From contig CATVYG010000023.1 in the NCBI GenBank assembly GCA_958348225.1, forward strand, positions 1-35,304: a stretch of DNA of 35,304 nt, given 5' to 3'. A program made the position numbers and the translations under genes. Under the pieces are notes generated by a model. It was not told where the DNA came from and did no database searches. It saw only the letters and a program-made list of their open reading frames with translations. This DNA is from an uncultured Collinsella sp. GTDB lineage: Bacteria > Actinomycetota > Coriobacteriia > Coriobacteriales > Coriobacteriaceae. Below, in pieces: positions 8,758 to 16,636 of this stretch. Position 1 is the stretch's first letter, and the number at the start of each line of letters is the position of its first letter.

Positions 8758-9777
8758 ATGCCTTCAACCCTCCCCGCTCCCATCGACAAGCTCGCCATCG
8801 TCGTCGTTACGTACAAGCGCCAGGAACTCCTGGCCAACTTGTTCGACTCCATGACCGAGCTCACGGCAACGCCCTGGCGCATCGTGATTGTCGATAACGA
8901 GAATTCGCGCGAGACCGAGGCCATGTGCACCGCATTCAACGAGCGCCTGGCCAACCTGTGGGGCATCGACACCGAGCAGCCCGACGCGCAAGGCGGCACC
9001 GACCGCGTTATCTACGCGCCGCAGCTTGAAAACGGTGGCGGCGCGGGCGGCTTCTCCGCCGGCACCAAGTGCGCCTACGACCTGGGCGCCCAGTGGTTCT
9101 GGGTGATGGACGACGACGTGCTCGTCATCCCCGAAGGCATCGAGCGTCTTGCCAAGTGGACCGACCGCTACGATGTCATCCAGGGTTCGCGCCTGGACTT
9201 TGACGGCGGCGCCTTCTTTTGGCAATACCAACTCATCCTTTCGCTCGGCATTCCCAACCCAGTCGCCAAGTGGGACTTGGGTCCAGAGGGTTATCGCGCC
9301 ATGAACCAGCTGTGCTTTGAGGGCGGCATGTTCTCGCGCCGCGTGGTCGACAAGATCGGCCTGCCCGATGCGCGATTCTTCATCTACGGCGACGATGCCT
9401 GCTATGGCTACGTGGCCAGCCAGCACTTCCCCGCCGCCGTTGTGGCCGACCTGGTGCTCAAGCGCGCCCGCGCCGTCTCAAACTGGGATATCGCCGGCAA
9501 GCGCCAGCTCAACTCCACGAGCGACACCAACCGTTACTACATCATGCGCAACCGCGGCTATCTGGCCCGCTACATGCAGATTTACGGCGACTATCACCCC
9601 GTGCTGTTCCGTCTGGGCAACGCCGCGACCTTCTGCAAAGAGTTCATCCGCTTGGCTGCGGTCGACAAATGCTTTAAGACCGGTATTCCGGCGCTGCGCC
9701 GTGGCATGAAGGACGCCCGCAAGATCATCAAGGACCCCGACTGGAAGCCCATGCCGCCCATGAAGGACACCGAGTAA
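8758..9777 (+). CDS. GlfT2-like family 2 glycosyltransferase
   Basis: A 339-residue GT2 protein. The start is ATG at 8758 (MPSTLPAPIDKLAIVVVTYK), with AAAGGA 12 bases upstream. A longer in-frame start exists at 8623, but its extra 45 residues look non-coding. Motifs are VVVTYKRQELL (residues 15-25), IVIVDNENS, the glycine loop ENGGGAGGFSAG (91-102) and the metal site WVMDDDV (115-121). The NGGGAGGF loop with MDDD is characteristic of the galactofuranosyl/rhamnosyl transferase group that includes mycobacterial GlfT. Expected role: adding sugar residues to a cell-surface glycan from a nucleotide-sugar donor. It is convergent with the next gene on minus. Confidence 0.83.
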   Translation: MPSTLPAPIDKLAIVVVTYKRQELLANLFDSMTELTATPWRIVIVDNENSRETEAMCTAFNERLANLWGIDTEQPDAQGGTDRVIYAPQLENGGGAGGFSAGTKCAYDLGAQWFWVMDDDVLVIPEGIERLAKWTDRYDVIQGSRLDFDGGAFFWQYQLILSLGIPNPVAKWDLGPEGYRAMNQLCFEGGMFSRRVVDKIGLPDARFFIYGDDACYGYVASQHFPAAVVADLVLKRARAVSNWDIAGKRQLNSTSDTNRYYIMRNRGYLARYMQIYGDYHPVLFRLGNAATFCKEFIRLAAVDKCFKTGIPALRRGMKDARKIIKDPDWKPMPPMKDTE

Positions 9778-9801
9778 CGGAAGCCGGAAACACCTCGGCG
9801 C

Positions 9802-11598
9802 TTAAAGCCGCTGGCACACCGTAGCCACATGCTGCCCATCAAAACCGAACCCCCAGCGCATGCGACCCACGCCGGGGCGCGGTACACGGATTTCGTCGAT
9901 GCCGGCGCGCTCTATGTCGAGTAGCGACTGCACGGCCAGCAATTCCAGTCCCAGCGCATCCACATCGGGGTCATACATCAAGTTAATCGTTATCAGCGGG
10001 CGCTCGTCCAGCATGCCAATCGTATCTGCTACGTCGAACACAACACCCGTAGGGAAAACCTGGATGTCCCAGCGACCTGCGCCACACTTTCGCCTCGAGG
10101 CAGGATTGGCATAGCCCGGTAAGCCAAAGCAGAGCCCCTGCAAGAGCAGATGATATGGCAGCGGCTTATCTGGGTCGGTCTCACCGATTCCCGCATCCCC
10201 CAGGATGCGGCTTAGCGCCCGCCTCACGGTATCCTCGTTCCCACGGCACAGCCCGTCGCGAAACGCATCGACGTCTCGAATGTCTTCGGCAGCGCACTCA
10301 AACCACTCAACAATCACTAGACGCAAGGCCTGTCGAAGCTCGTTATTGGGCAATCGCAAAGCACGGAGGCAATTGCCATGCTCTGGCTCCTCAGTCATAT
10401 CCGTCGTGAGAAAACCGGACAGATACAGCGCTGTCCACATGCCATCGTCAGTCGAGACATCTGGCTCTGCAGTGCCCAAACAAAGCGAGACCTCAGCGCA
10501 CCCATGGGCCTCGAGCAAATCAAACAAGACCGAAAGACGGTCGAGATTCCACCCGGCAACTACCCTACTCAGGCAATCGGCATATCCATACAGATCGGCA
10601 CGCACAGGCGCCGTGCAGCCTCGGCCAAGAAAACCGATCACACGCTCTGGACTCGAGCAATAATCCCTACCAAACCGATATCCCTCGAGCCATTCACGCG
10701 CATCATCAAGGTATTCCTCGCGCCCAGCATGATTCAACAGAGCCTGGACCTCGGCATCCGAAAAGCCGAACCAACGGTCACACCACGTCGAAAGCGGCGT
10801 CGTCAGATAATACGAGCAGCCGTGCAAAGAAAGCGCCGCTTCGGCAGGGCCGGGACACTCCCCCATCAGACATGCAAAGCGTAGCGAATGGCCCGCGGCA
10901 GCAATGGCGTCAAACAGCACACGGTCAAGTAGCCCTGCCGGATCGGCGCCGGAAGCGCCCCTTGCGCTCGCACGGCCCAACCACGCCGCGTCGTACCCAT
11001 CAACGAGCAATACAACTTGCTCATCGCAGGCAATCTCCAGCAACTCAATGAGCACGCCAAGCACCGAGGCGACCTCGTCCTCGCTCGCCGCGCCACGCGC
11101 AACACGTTCGATGTGACGCACCTTATCTCGAGCTAAATCCGGGGCCTCCAAGAGCGCCAACAAGCGAGTGCACTCGCCCGAAAGGGCATCGCGCACGACG
11201 CCGGCAACAGCGGCGCCACGCCTCGCAGCGCCAGAAAAGTCCAGCGATATCACCGGATAGCAAGCGTACTCATCCCGATAACGTCCGCCGTCCGCATCCC
11301 AAATCTGAGCATCGGCAAACGAGCTCCGACCGGCGCGACCGACCGCAGGACGCTCCAGAAAAGCCCTGAGCATCGACAAGTTCATGCTCTTGCCAAAACC
11401 CTCGGGTCGACAGCACACCACAACGGACGCGTCACAGTCCAACACATCGGCAATAAACATGGTTTTATCGATGAGTAAACACCGATTGATTGCATCGGAA
11501 AAGTCGTGTACATCAACCGGTAGAGCTGCGTTATCCGCATGATTGAGCAACCGCGCACCAAACGCATGAATAAAACCACAATTCACCTGTTCAGACAC
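9802..11598 (-). CDS. Degenerate AAA-ATPase/PD-(D/E)XK nuclease-like protein
   Basis: A 598-residue protein. The chosen start is GTG at 11598 (VSEQVNCGF), which has GAGGGAGAG upstream; an ATG at 11694 would add 32 unlikely residues. The order of parts matches the large family pairing an AAA-ATPase-like domain with a C-terminal DUF1703 nuclease domain: LIDKTMFI, then the P-loop RPEGFGKSMNLSML (residues 64-77), a Walker B-like LLVDGYD, and near the C-terminus GAGRWDIQV...LITINLMYD...GLELLAVQSLL. Active members usually show RPRRFGKS, DEYD and E-F-K at these places. Here the Walker B glutamate is glycine and the nuclease E-x-K is absent, so catalysis is doubtful. Function of the family is unknown. 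Confidence 0.75.
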   Translation of the reverse strand: MSEQVNCGFIHAFGARLLNHADNAALPVDVHDFSDAINRCLLIDKTMFIADVLDCDASVVVCCRPEGFGKSMNLSMLRAFLERPAVGRAGRSSFADAQIWDADGGRYRDEYACYPVISLDFSGAARRGAAVAGVVRDALSGECTRLLALLEAPDLARDKVRHIERVARGAASEDEVASVLGVLIELLEIACDEQVVLLVDGYDAAWLGRASARGASGADPAGLLDRVLFDAIAAAGHSLRFACLMGECPGPAEAALSLHGCSYYLTTPLSTWCDRWFGFSDAEVQALLNHAGREEYLDDAREWLEGYRFGRDYCSSPERVIGFLGRGCTAPVRADLYGYADCLSRVVAGWNLDRLSVLFDLLEAHGCAEVSLCLGTAEPDVSTDDGMWTALYLSGFLTTDMTEEPEHGNCLRALRLPNNELRQALRLVIVEWFECAAEDIRDVDAFRDGLCRGNEDTVRRALSRILGDAGIGETDPDKPLPYHLLLQGLCFGLPGYANPASRRKCGAGRWDIQVFPTGVVFDVADTIGMLDERPLITINLMYDPDVDALGLELLAVQSLLDIERAGIDEIRVPRPGVGRMRWGFGFDGQHVATVCQRL

Positions 11599-11631
11599 CG
11601 TAAACTCTCCCTCTAACGCAGCACGATGCCC

Positions 11632-11659
11632 ATTGTAACGAGCAGGCGGAGCGCAACAA
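11632..11659 (-). promoter_or_regulatory. Candidate promoter of the AAA-ATPase-like gene
   Basis: On the minus strand TTGTTG (11659-11654), a 16-base spacer and TACAAT (11637-11632). It ends 33 bases before the GTG start at 11598. The spacing and the -10 are good; the -35 is moderate. Confidence 0.45.
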
Positions 11660-11732
11660 TATCGACTTGCAAAGGTTTCGGGCAACGGTAGCAACTGACG
11701 CCCCGAGGGGGCATAACAAATCGTTGTGCAAC

Positions 11733-11768
11733 AAAAACGGGATCCGATGCGGCTGCACCGGACCCCGT
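11733..11768 (-). terminator. Terminator after the MPKTG wall protein
   Basis: On minus, ACGGGGTCCG and CGGATCCCGT form a 10-bp stem with one G-U pair and a 12-nt loop, followed by TTTTT. It lies 30 bases past the stop at 11798. Confidence 0.75.
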
Positions 11769-11797
11769 CTCAAACGCTTTGAAAACAATCTGAAAGG

Positions 11798-13615
11798 CTA
11801 CTCCTCCGAGCCATCCTCCCCAGAAGCCTTCTTCTGCTGATCGAGCTTATGCTTACCACTTACGATAGACGTAGCGCCCAGTGTGGCCAAGCTCGCGCTG
11901 GCAAGGCTCGCCATCACAATCAGATCGCCCGTCTTGGGCATGTTGCCGCCCGAGGACTTGGTAGCTGTAGTCGTCGTGGTCGTGGTGGTCACCGTTTTGG
12001 AGTCATTTTGCTCCTGGACCTGGTTGTCAGTACCGCTCTTACCGCTGTCCTCGCCCTGCTGCTTTCCGTCCTCGGTCTTGTCCTTGCTCTTGTCCTTCTC
12101 CTCAGGTTCAGGCTTCTTACCCTCGTCCTTCTTCTGAGCGGACTTCTCGTTCTTCTCCTCAGAGCTAGAACCCTTATCGAATTCGGTCATCTCGGAAGCC
12201 TTGTCCTTGGAGTCGCCCTTTGCGGCTTCGGTCTTTTCCGTGGAAGCCTGATCAGAGTTGTCCTTGTTCTGGGCCGAGCCGTTATTGACGCCAGCCATCA
12301 GCGAAGAACCCAGCGTAGAACCAAGCTGCTCGGAGAAAGAAGGCTTCTTGTCCGGCGAAGCAACGGGAGCGTCCGGCGCTTTATTCGAGTCGTCCTTGGA
12401 AGCATCGGAATCAGGGGTTGCGTCAGAGCCAGAGCCGTTGTTAGAGCCGGTGTCAACGGACGAATCGCTCGAGCCGGTGGATGAGTTAGAGGTGTCAGCG
12501 TCGGTCGAACCAGAAGCGTCGCTGTCCGTATTGCCGGCAGAGCTTGAAGACGAATCGCCCGCAGCAGAGCCGTTCGAATTGGAGCCGTTCGAGGTAGAGC
12601 CGTCGTTGGTAGTGCCACCAGCAGAGCCATTACCGTCAGCATCGGTCGAGGGCGCATCCATCCTGTCATCGTTAGCATCGTCACTCGAGTCGTCATTCGA
12701 ATCAGGTGTCGGCGAGGGCGCCGGTGTGGGCTCGGGCTGCACGGGCGTCGCGGCGGCAGCCTCGTCCTCGGCGATATAAGCCAAGCAGTCCTTCAGCTCG
12801 TTGTGGTAGCGGTTCTTCCAGCCCTCATGATACTGGGGTTGGCTCGAATACTTGGTCGCCACGTTATTGACCACGCTGTAGGAAAGCGCCGTCACAAACT
12901 CTCGATCGGACATATCGTTGGAAAGATTCGCCCAGCGGAAAAAGTCCCTGCAGCCACCAGTGCCGCACATGTTGGTAATGCTCCACACCATGCCCTTGAC
13001 GCAGTCGGCGCGGCCCGAAATATCAATACCCAGGCCGCTCTTGAGCCACGCCTCGGTCACCGCATAGTACGAGTTGTACGCATAAGCATCTTGAAGTGCT
13101 GAGAACTCAACAGGATCGGTGTTGTACGCACCTTGGAAGGCCTCCTGCGCAATACGGCCCAACTCGGTGAGCTGACCGTTCTCGTACATGGCATTGCTCG
13201 CGTTGGAAATCTCGCTGCCGCGATCAATCGCATCCTTGAGCATGCTGTATTTTTCGGGGCTGTAGTTGTAGACCTGCTTCATAAACGGAATGAGCGACCA
13301 GCGGCGATCGAACTGGTAATAGCCCAACGCGTTATAGCCGTCACCGTACGAAAAGCCCTGGTTGTAGTTACCATGGCTCTCGTACTTGGTAAAGTACTTC
13401 ATCTCGGGAGTCACGTTGACAAACGAAACGCCCTGGACCGACCTCAGCACGCCCGAGAAGGACTGCTGGGTGTAGAGACCCTTATCGATATCGGTGGCAT
13501 CCGAGGCAACGCCCGGCGTGGGCTCCTCGGCAGCGGCGGGTGCCGGCGCGGAAACGGCGCCAAACGAAAGCGCCAACGTCAGGCCCGCGACAATAGCAGA
13601 ATGCTTGGGCTGCAT
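11798..13615 (-). CDS. Secreted wall protein with lysozyme-like N-domain and MPKTG anchor
   Basis: A 605-residue exported protein. A signal peptide covers residues 1-29 (ending APAAAEE). A globular domain follows at about 45-280, containing YFTKYESHGNY, YNALGYYQFDRRW and MCGTGGCRDFFRW. The E-S-x-x-N-Y and G-Y-Y-Q-F-D pattern recalls lysozyme-like or muramidase-like folds, but I do not recognise the exact family. From about 285 to 550 comes a very long low-complexity stalk, first Ser/Asp/Asn/Gly-rich and then Lys/Glu-rich, with a run of threonines. It ends in GGNMPKTGD (MPKTG at 559-563), a hydrophobic helix and a charged tail, which is a sortase signal with Met in place of Leu. The tail after the helix is about 20 residues, longer than usual. 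Likely a wall-anchored peptidoglycan-acting or adhesive protein. Confidence 0.72.
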   Translation of the reverse strand: MQPKHSAIVAGLTLALSFGAVSAPAPAAAEEPTPGVASDATDIDKGLYTQQSFSGVLRSVQGVSFVNVTPEMKYFTKYESHGNYNQGFSYGDGYNALGYYQFDRRWSLIPFMKQVYNYSPEKYSMLKDAIDRGSEISNASNAMYENGQLTELGRIAQEAFQGAYNTDPVEFSALQDAYAYNSYYAVTEAWLKSGLGIDISGRADCVKGMVWSITNMCGTGGCRDFFRWANLSNDMSDREFVTALSYSVVNNVATKYSSQPQYHEGWKNRYHNELKDCLAYIAEDEAAAATPVQPEPTPAPSPTPDSNDDSSDDANDDRMDAPSTDADGNGSAGGTTNDGSTSNGSNSNGSAAGDSSSSSAGNTDSDASGSTDADTSNSSTGSSDSSVDTGSNNGSGSDATPDSDASKDDSNKAPDAPVASPDKKPSFSEQLGSTLGSSLMAGVNNGSAQNKDNSDQASTEKTEAAKGDSKDKASEMTEFDKGSSSEEKNEKSAQKKDEGKKPEPEEKDKSKDKTEDGKQQGEDSGKSGTDNQVQEQNDSKTVTTTTTTTTATKSSGGNMPKTGDLIVMASLASASLATLGATSIVSGKHKLDQQKKASGEDGSEE

Positions 13616-13685
13616 AAGATCCTCCCTGCATTGGTATAGTTAAAGTGCAGTTTGCAAAGATAGAAATAAGTATTGCAGCTCGCCC

Positions 13686-13701
13686 GTTGTTGCACAACAA
13701 C
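13686..13701. promoter_or_regulatory. Inverted repeat upstream of the wall-protein gene
   Basis: GTTGTTG-CA-CAACAAC, a perfect 7-bp dyad about 70 bases before the ATG at 13615. Possible operator; no regulator is assigned. A shorter relative, GTTGTGCAAC, occurs near 11723 beyond the 3' end of the same gene. Confidence 0.3.
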
Positions 13702-13754
13702 CCCTCGGTAAACGGCAACAACCCTCCGCGAAATCTTAAGGAATTGCGCTCAAC

Positions 13755-14186
13755 CTACAGCTTAATGTCAAAGTTGATTTCGGGGACGGCGGCCAGGTCG
13801 GCCAACGTCACGCCGTCGACGTACTTTTCGATCACGTCGTCCAGGCCGCGCCAGAACTTGACGGTCGAGCAAAGATCGCTGCGAGTGCAGCTGTTGTCGA
13901 TGCCATCGCACGCCACTGGAGCCGTGCTGCCCTCAACGGCACGCAGGATGTCGCCGGCGCGCACCTCGGCTGGGTCCTTGGCCATCATGTAGCCACCACC
14001 TTTGCCGCGCACGCTTTTAAGCAGGCCCGCCTTCATAAGCGGACGAACCAGCTGCTCCAGATACTTTTGCGAGATATGCTCGCGGTCGGCAACCTCGCGC
14101 AAGGCAATCTTGCCCTCGGCGTCGCCCAGCGCCGCGATATAGATCATCAGTCGGAGGGCATAGCGGCCCTTAGAGGAAATGAGCAT
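13755..14186 (-). CDS. Rrf2-family regulator, IscR-like
   Basis: A 143-residue DNA-binding protein. The N-terminal winged helix (MLISSKGRYALRLMIYIA, then REHISQKYLEQLVRPL and VRGKGGGY) is the classic Rrf2 pattern. C93, C100 and C106 (C-x6-C-x5-C) match the three cysteines that bind the [2Fe-2S] cluster in IscR. Family knowledge: IscR-type proteins sense Fe-S status and repress Fe-S assembly genes. It is divergent from sufCBDSU, and the 224-base spacer holds two matching dyads, so it very probably controls the SUF operon and itself. The ribosome-binding site is GGGAGG, 8 bases before ATG. Confidence 0.9.
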   Translation of the reverse strand: MLISSKGRYALRLMIYIAALGDAEGKIALREVADREHISQKYLEQLVRPLMKAGLLKSVRGKGGGYMMAKDPAEVRAGDILRAVEGSTAPVACDGIDNSCTRSDLCSTVKFWRGLDDVIEKYVDGVTLADLAAVPEINFDIKL

Positions 14187-14206
14187 ACCTACCCTCCCAT
14201 CGTTGC

Positions 14207-14237
14207 TGGGACAACATAACCAGGTTTGTTTGTCCCA
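14207..14237. promoter_or_regulatory. Operator-like dyad 1 for the Rrf2 regulator
   Basis: 31-bp imperfect palindrome TGGGACAA-N15-TTGTCCCA centred at 14222. Inner bases AACC/GGTT extend the symmetry to 12 of 15 pairs. It lies 21 bases from the regulator start and probably serves autoregulation. Confidence 0.6.
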
Positions 14238-14250
14238 AATTTAAAGTAAG

Positions 14251-14281
14251 TGGAACAAACACAACAGGTTATATTGTCCCA
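14251..14281. promoter_or_regulatory. Operator-like dyad 2 for the Rrf2 regulator
   Basis: TGGAACAA-N15-TTGTCCCA has the same 31-bp length and 15-base spacer as dyad 1 and starts exactly 44 bp after it, about four helical turns. Its symmetry is weaker (9 of 15 pairs). It lies on the suf side of the spacer. Confidence 0.58.
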
Positions 14282-14318
14282 GAATTTGAAAAGTCGAGTG
14301 GATTAGTCGGGTTTTCCC

Positions 14319-14346
14319 TTGACTAACGCCGAACCCATAGTAACTT
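14319..14346 (+). promoter_or_regulatory. Weak candidate promoter of the suf operon
   Basis: TTGACT (14319-14324) matches five of six -35 bases. TAACTT (14341-14346) at 16 bases is a poor -10. It lies downstream of both dyads, so if it is the real start the repressor would act from upstream. Confidence 0.3.
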
Positions 14347-14410
14347 TATTCCGAGAAGATTCCTAGGGTTTAGTACACCTATGAGTACACCATATACAGA
14401 GAGGGACAGC

Positions 14411-15211
14411 ATGAGCGCAAATCCGCTGCTTTCCATCGAAGGTCTGACCGCCTCCGTGGACGAGAAGACCATCCTCCACAACGTCAACCTCAACGTCGCC
14501 GCCGGAGAGACCCACGTGCTGATGGGCCCCAACGGCGCCGGCAAGTCCACCCTCGGCCACCTGGTCATGGGCGACCCCGTCTACACGGTCAACGACGGCC
14601 GCATCGTCTTTGACGGCCAGGACATCACCGAGCTCACCACCGACAAGCGTTCGCGCGCCGGCCTGTTCCTGAGCTTCCAGGCCCCGGTCGAGATTCCGGG
14701 CGTACCCCTGTCGAGCTTTTTGCGCGCCAGCATCGCCGGCCGCCCCGGCCTGGAGATGAAGGGCAAGGAATTCCGCCGTCGCGTCAAGGAGCTCGCGGCC
14801 GAGCTCAACATGGATACCGCCTACCTCAACCGCGAGCTGGGCGTGGGCTTCTCGGGCGGCGAGAAGAAGAAGGTCGAAATGCTCCAGCTTCTGCTGCTGC
14901 AGCCCAAGCTCGCCATCCTGGACGAGACCGACTCTGGTCTGGACGTCGACGCGCTTTCCACCGTCAGCCACGGCATGGACGCCTACCGCAAGAGCTGCGA
15001 CGGCTCCATGCTCATCATCACGCACAACACGCGCATCCTGGAGCACTTGGATGTCGACCGCGTCCACGTTATGGTCAAGGGTCACATCGTGCGCGAGGAC
15101 GACGCCTCGCTCATCCCCTGGATCGACAAGAACGGCTTTGAGACCTTCGAGCGCGAGGCCGCCGAGCAGCGCGCCCAGGCCGAGTCCGCTGCTGCCGAGC
15201 AGCAGGCGTAA
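14411..15211 (+). CDS. sufC: SUF Fe-S assembly ATPase SufC
   Basis: A 266-residue ABC ATPase of the SufBC2D scaffold complex, which drives Fe-S cluster assembly in the cytoplasm. Walker A is GPNGAGKST (residues 39-47), the signature is FSGGEKKKVEM (147-157), Walker B is LAILDETDSGLD (167-178), and the H-loop histidine is in IITHNTRIL. I take ATG 14411 (MSANPLLSIEGL) because AGAGGGA lies 4 bases upstream. An in-frame ATG at 14381 would add ten residues and has no clear ribosome-binding site. First gene of sufCBDSU. The C-terminus carries an extra Glu/Ala-rich tail. Confidence 0.96.
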   Translation: MSANPLLSIEGLTASVDEKTILHNVNLNVAAGETHVLMGPNGAGKSTLGHLVMGDPVYTVNDGRIVFDGQDITELTTDKRSRAGLFLSFQAPVEIPGVPLSSFLRASIAGRPGLEMKGKEFRRRVKELAAELNMDTAYLNRELGVGFSGGEKKKVEMLQLLLLQPKLAILDETDSGLDVDALSTVSHGMDAYRKSCDGSMLIITHNTRILEHLDVDRVHVMVKGHIVREDDASLIPWIDKNGFETFEREAAEQRAQAESAAAEQQA

Positions 15212-15223
15212 AGGGGCGACGCA

Positions 15224-16636
15224 ATGACCAAGAACCGCACCGAGGTCGCGGACATCGACCGCAGCCTCTACGACTTCACCTATGGCGAGGAGGGATTCGA
15301 GCGCCTCGACGCCGGCATCACGCCCGACATCGTGCGCGAGATCAGCGCCAAAAAGGACGAGCCGCAGTGGATGCTCGACCTGCGCCTCAAGTCCCTCGAG
15401 ATTTTTAATCGTTTTCCCGACCCGACGTGGGGTCCCTCCATCGAGGGCCTGGACATGGACAACATCGTCACCTACGTCAAACCCAACACCGATCAAAAGC
15501 ACGACTGGGAGTCGGTGCCCGACGACATCAAGAATACCTTTGAGCGCCTGGGCATCCCCGAGGCCGAGCGTAGCTACCTGGCAGGCGTCGGCGCGCAGTA
15601 CGACTCCGAGCTGGTCTACCACAATATGCAGGACACAGCGTCTAAGATGGGCATCGTCTATTCCGGCATCGAGGAGGCCCTGCACGACCCGCAGTGGGAA
15701 CCGCTCATCCACGAGAAGTTTATGACGCTCATCCCGCCCACCGACCACAAGTTTGCGGCCCTGCACGGCGCCGTATGGTCGGGCGGCTCGTTTGTCTACG
15801 TGCCCAAGGGCACCAAGCTCGACTTCCCGCTGCAGAGCTACTTCCGTCTTAACGCCAAGGGCGCCGGCCAGTTTGAGCACACGCTCATCATCGTCGAGGA
15901 CGACGCCGACCTGCACTTTATCGAGGGTTGCTCCGCGCCCAAGTACAACGTAGCCAACCTCCACGCCGGCGCCGTCGAGCTCTTTGTGGGCAAACGCGCA
16001 CACCTGCGCTACTCGACCATCGAGAACTGGTCCAAGAACATGTACAACCTCAACACCAAGCGTGCGCGCGTGGACGAGGACGGCGACATCGAGTGGATCA
16101 GTGGCTCCTTCGGCAGCCACGTGGGCTACCTCTACCCCATGAGCGTGCTCAACGGCCGCCGCGCCCGTTCGAGCTTTACCGGCATCACCTTTGCCGGCGC
16201 CGGCCAGAACCTCGACACCGGCTGCAAGGTCGTGCTCAACGCGCCCGAGACCTCGGCGACCGTCGAGACCAAGGGCATCTCCAAGAGCGGCGGCATCCAG
16301 ACCTTCCGCAGCTCTATCGTGGCCACGCCCAAGGCCGAGGGCTCCAAGGCAACCGTGAGCTGCCAGTCGCTGATGCTCGACGACCAGAGCCGCTCCGACA
16401 CTATTCCGGCCATGGACATCCGCGCCAAGAACGTCGACATCGGCCACGAGGCCACCATCGGCCGCATCGGCGACGATAAGGTGTTCTACCTGATGAGCCG
16501 CGGCATCTCGGAGGAAGAAGCCCGTACCATGATCGTCAACGGCTTTGCCAACCCGGTCTCCAAGGAGCTGCCGCTGGAGTACGCCGTCGAGATGAACAAC
16601 CTGATCAAGCTCGAGATGGAAGGAGCGATCGGATAA
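15224..16636 (+). CDS. sufB: Fe-S cluster assembly scaffold SufB
   Basis: A 470-residue SufB, the scaffold subunit on which the cluster is built. Diagnostic stretches are GVGAQYDSE, FVYVPKGTKLDFPLQSYFR, EHTLIIVEDDADLHFIEGC, YSTIENWSKNMYNLNTKR, GSFGSHVGYLYPM and, near the end, SRGISEEEARTMIVNGF. The beta-helix core lies at about residues 170-400. The length is normal for SufB. It begins 13 bases after sufC, behind a modest AAAGGGG ribosome-binding site. Its stop overlaps the sufD start as TAATG, so the two are translationally coupled. Confidence 0.96.
   Translation: MTKNRTEVADIDRSLYDFTYGEEGFERLDAGITPDIVREISAKKDEPQWMLDLRLKSLEIFNRFPDPTWGPSIEGLDMDNIVTYVKPNTDQKHDWESVPDDIKNTFERLGIPEAERSYLAGVGAQYDSELVYHNMQDTASKMGIVYSGIEEALHDPQWEPLIHEKFMTLIPPTDHKFAALHGAVWSGGSFVYVPKGTKLDFPLQSYFRLNAKGAGQFEHTLIIVEDDADLHFIEGCSAPKYNVANLHAGAVELFVGKRAHLRYSTIENWSKNMYNLNTKRARVDEDGDIEWISGSFGSHVGYLYPMSVLNGRRARSSFTGITFAGAGQNLDTGCKVVLNAPETSATVETKGISKSGGIQTFRSSIVATPKAEGSKATVSCQSLMLDDQSRSDTIPAMDIRAKNVDIGHEATIGRIGDDKVFYLMSRGISEEEARTMIVNGFANPVSKELPLEYAVEMNNLIKLEMEGAIG

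Noticed and set aside
14363..16447. Very long minus-strand open frame (694 codons) opposite sufC and sufB
   Set aside because: Antisense shadow caused by the GC-rich third-position pattern of the suf genes. Composition is repetitive Val/Gly/Asp/Leu, with no start signal.
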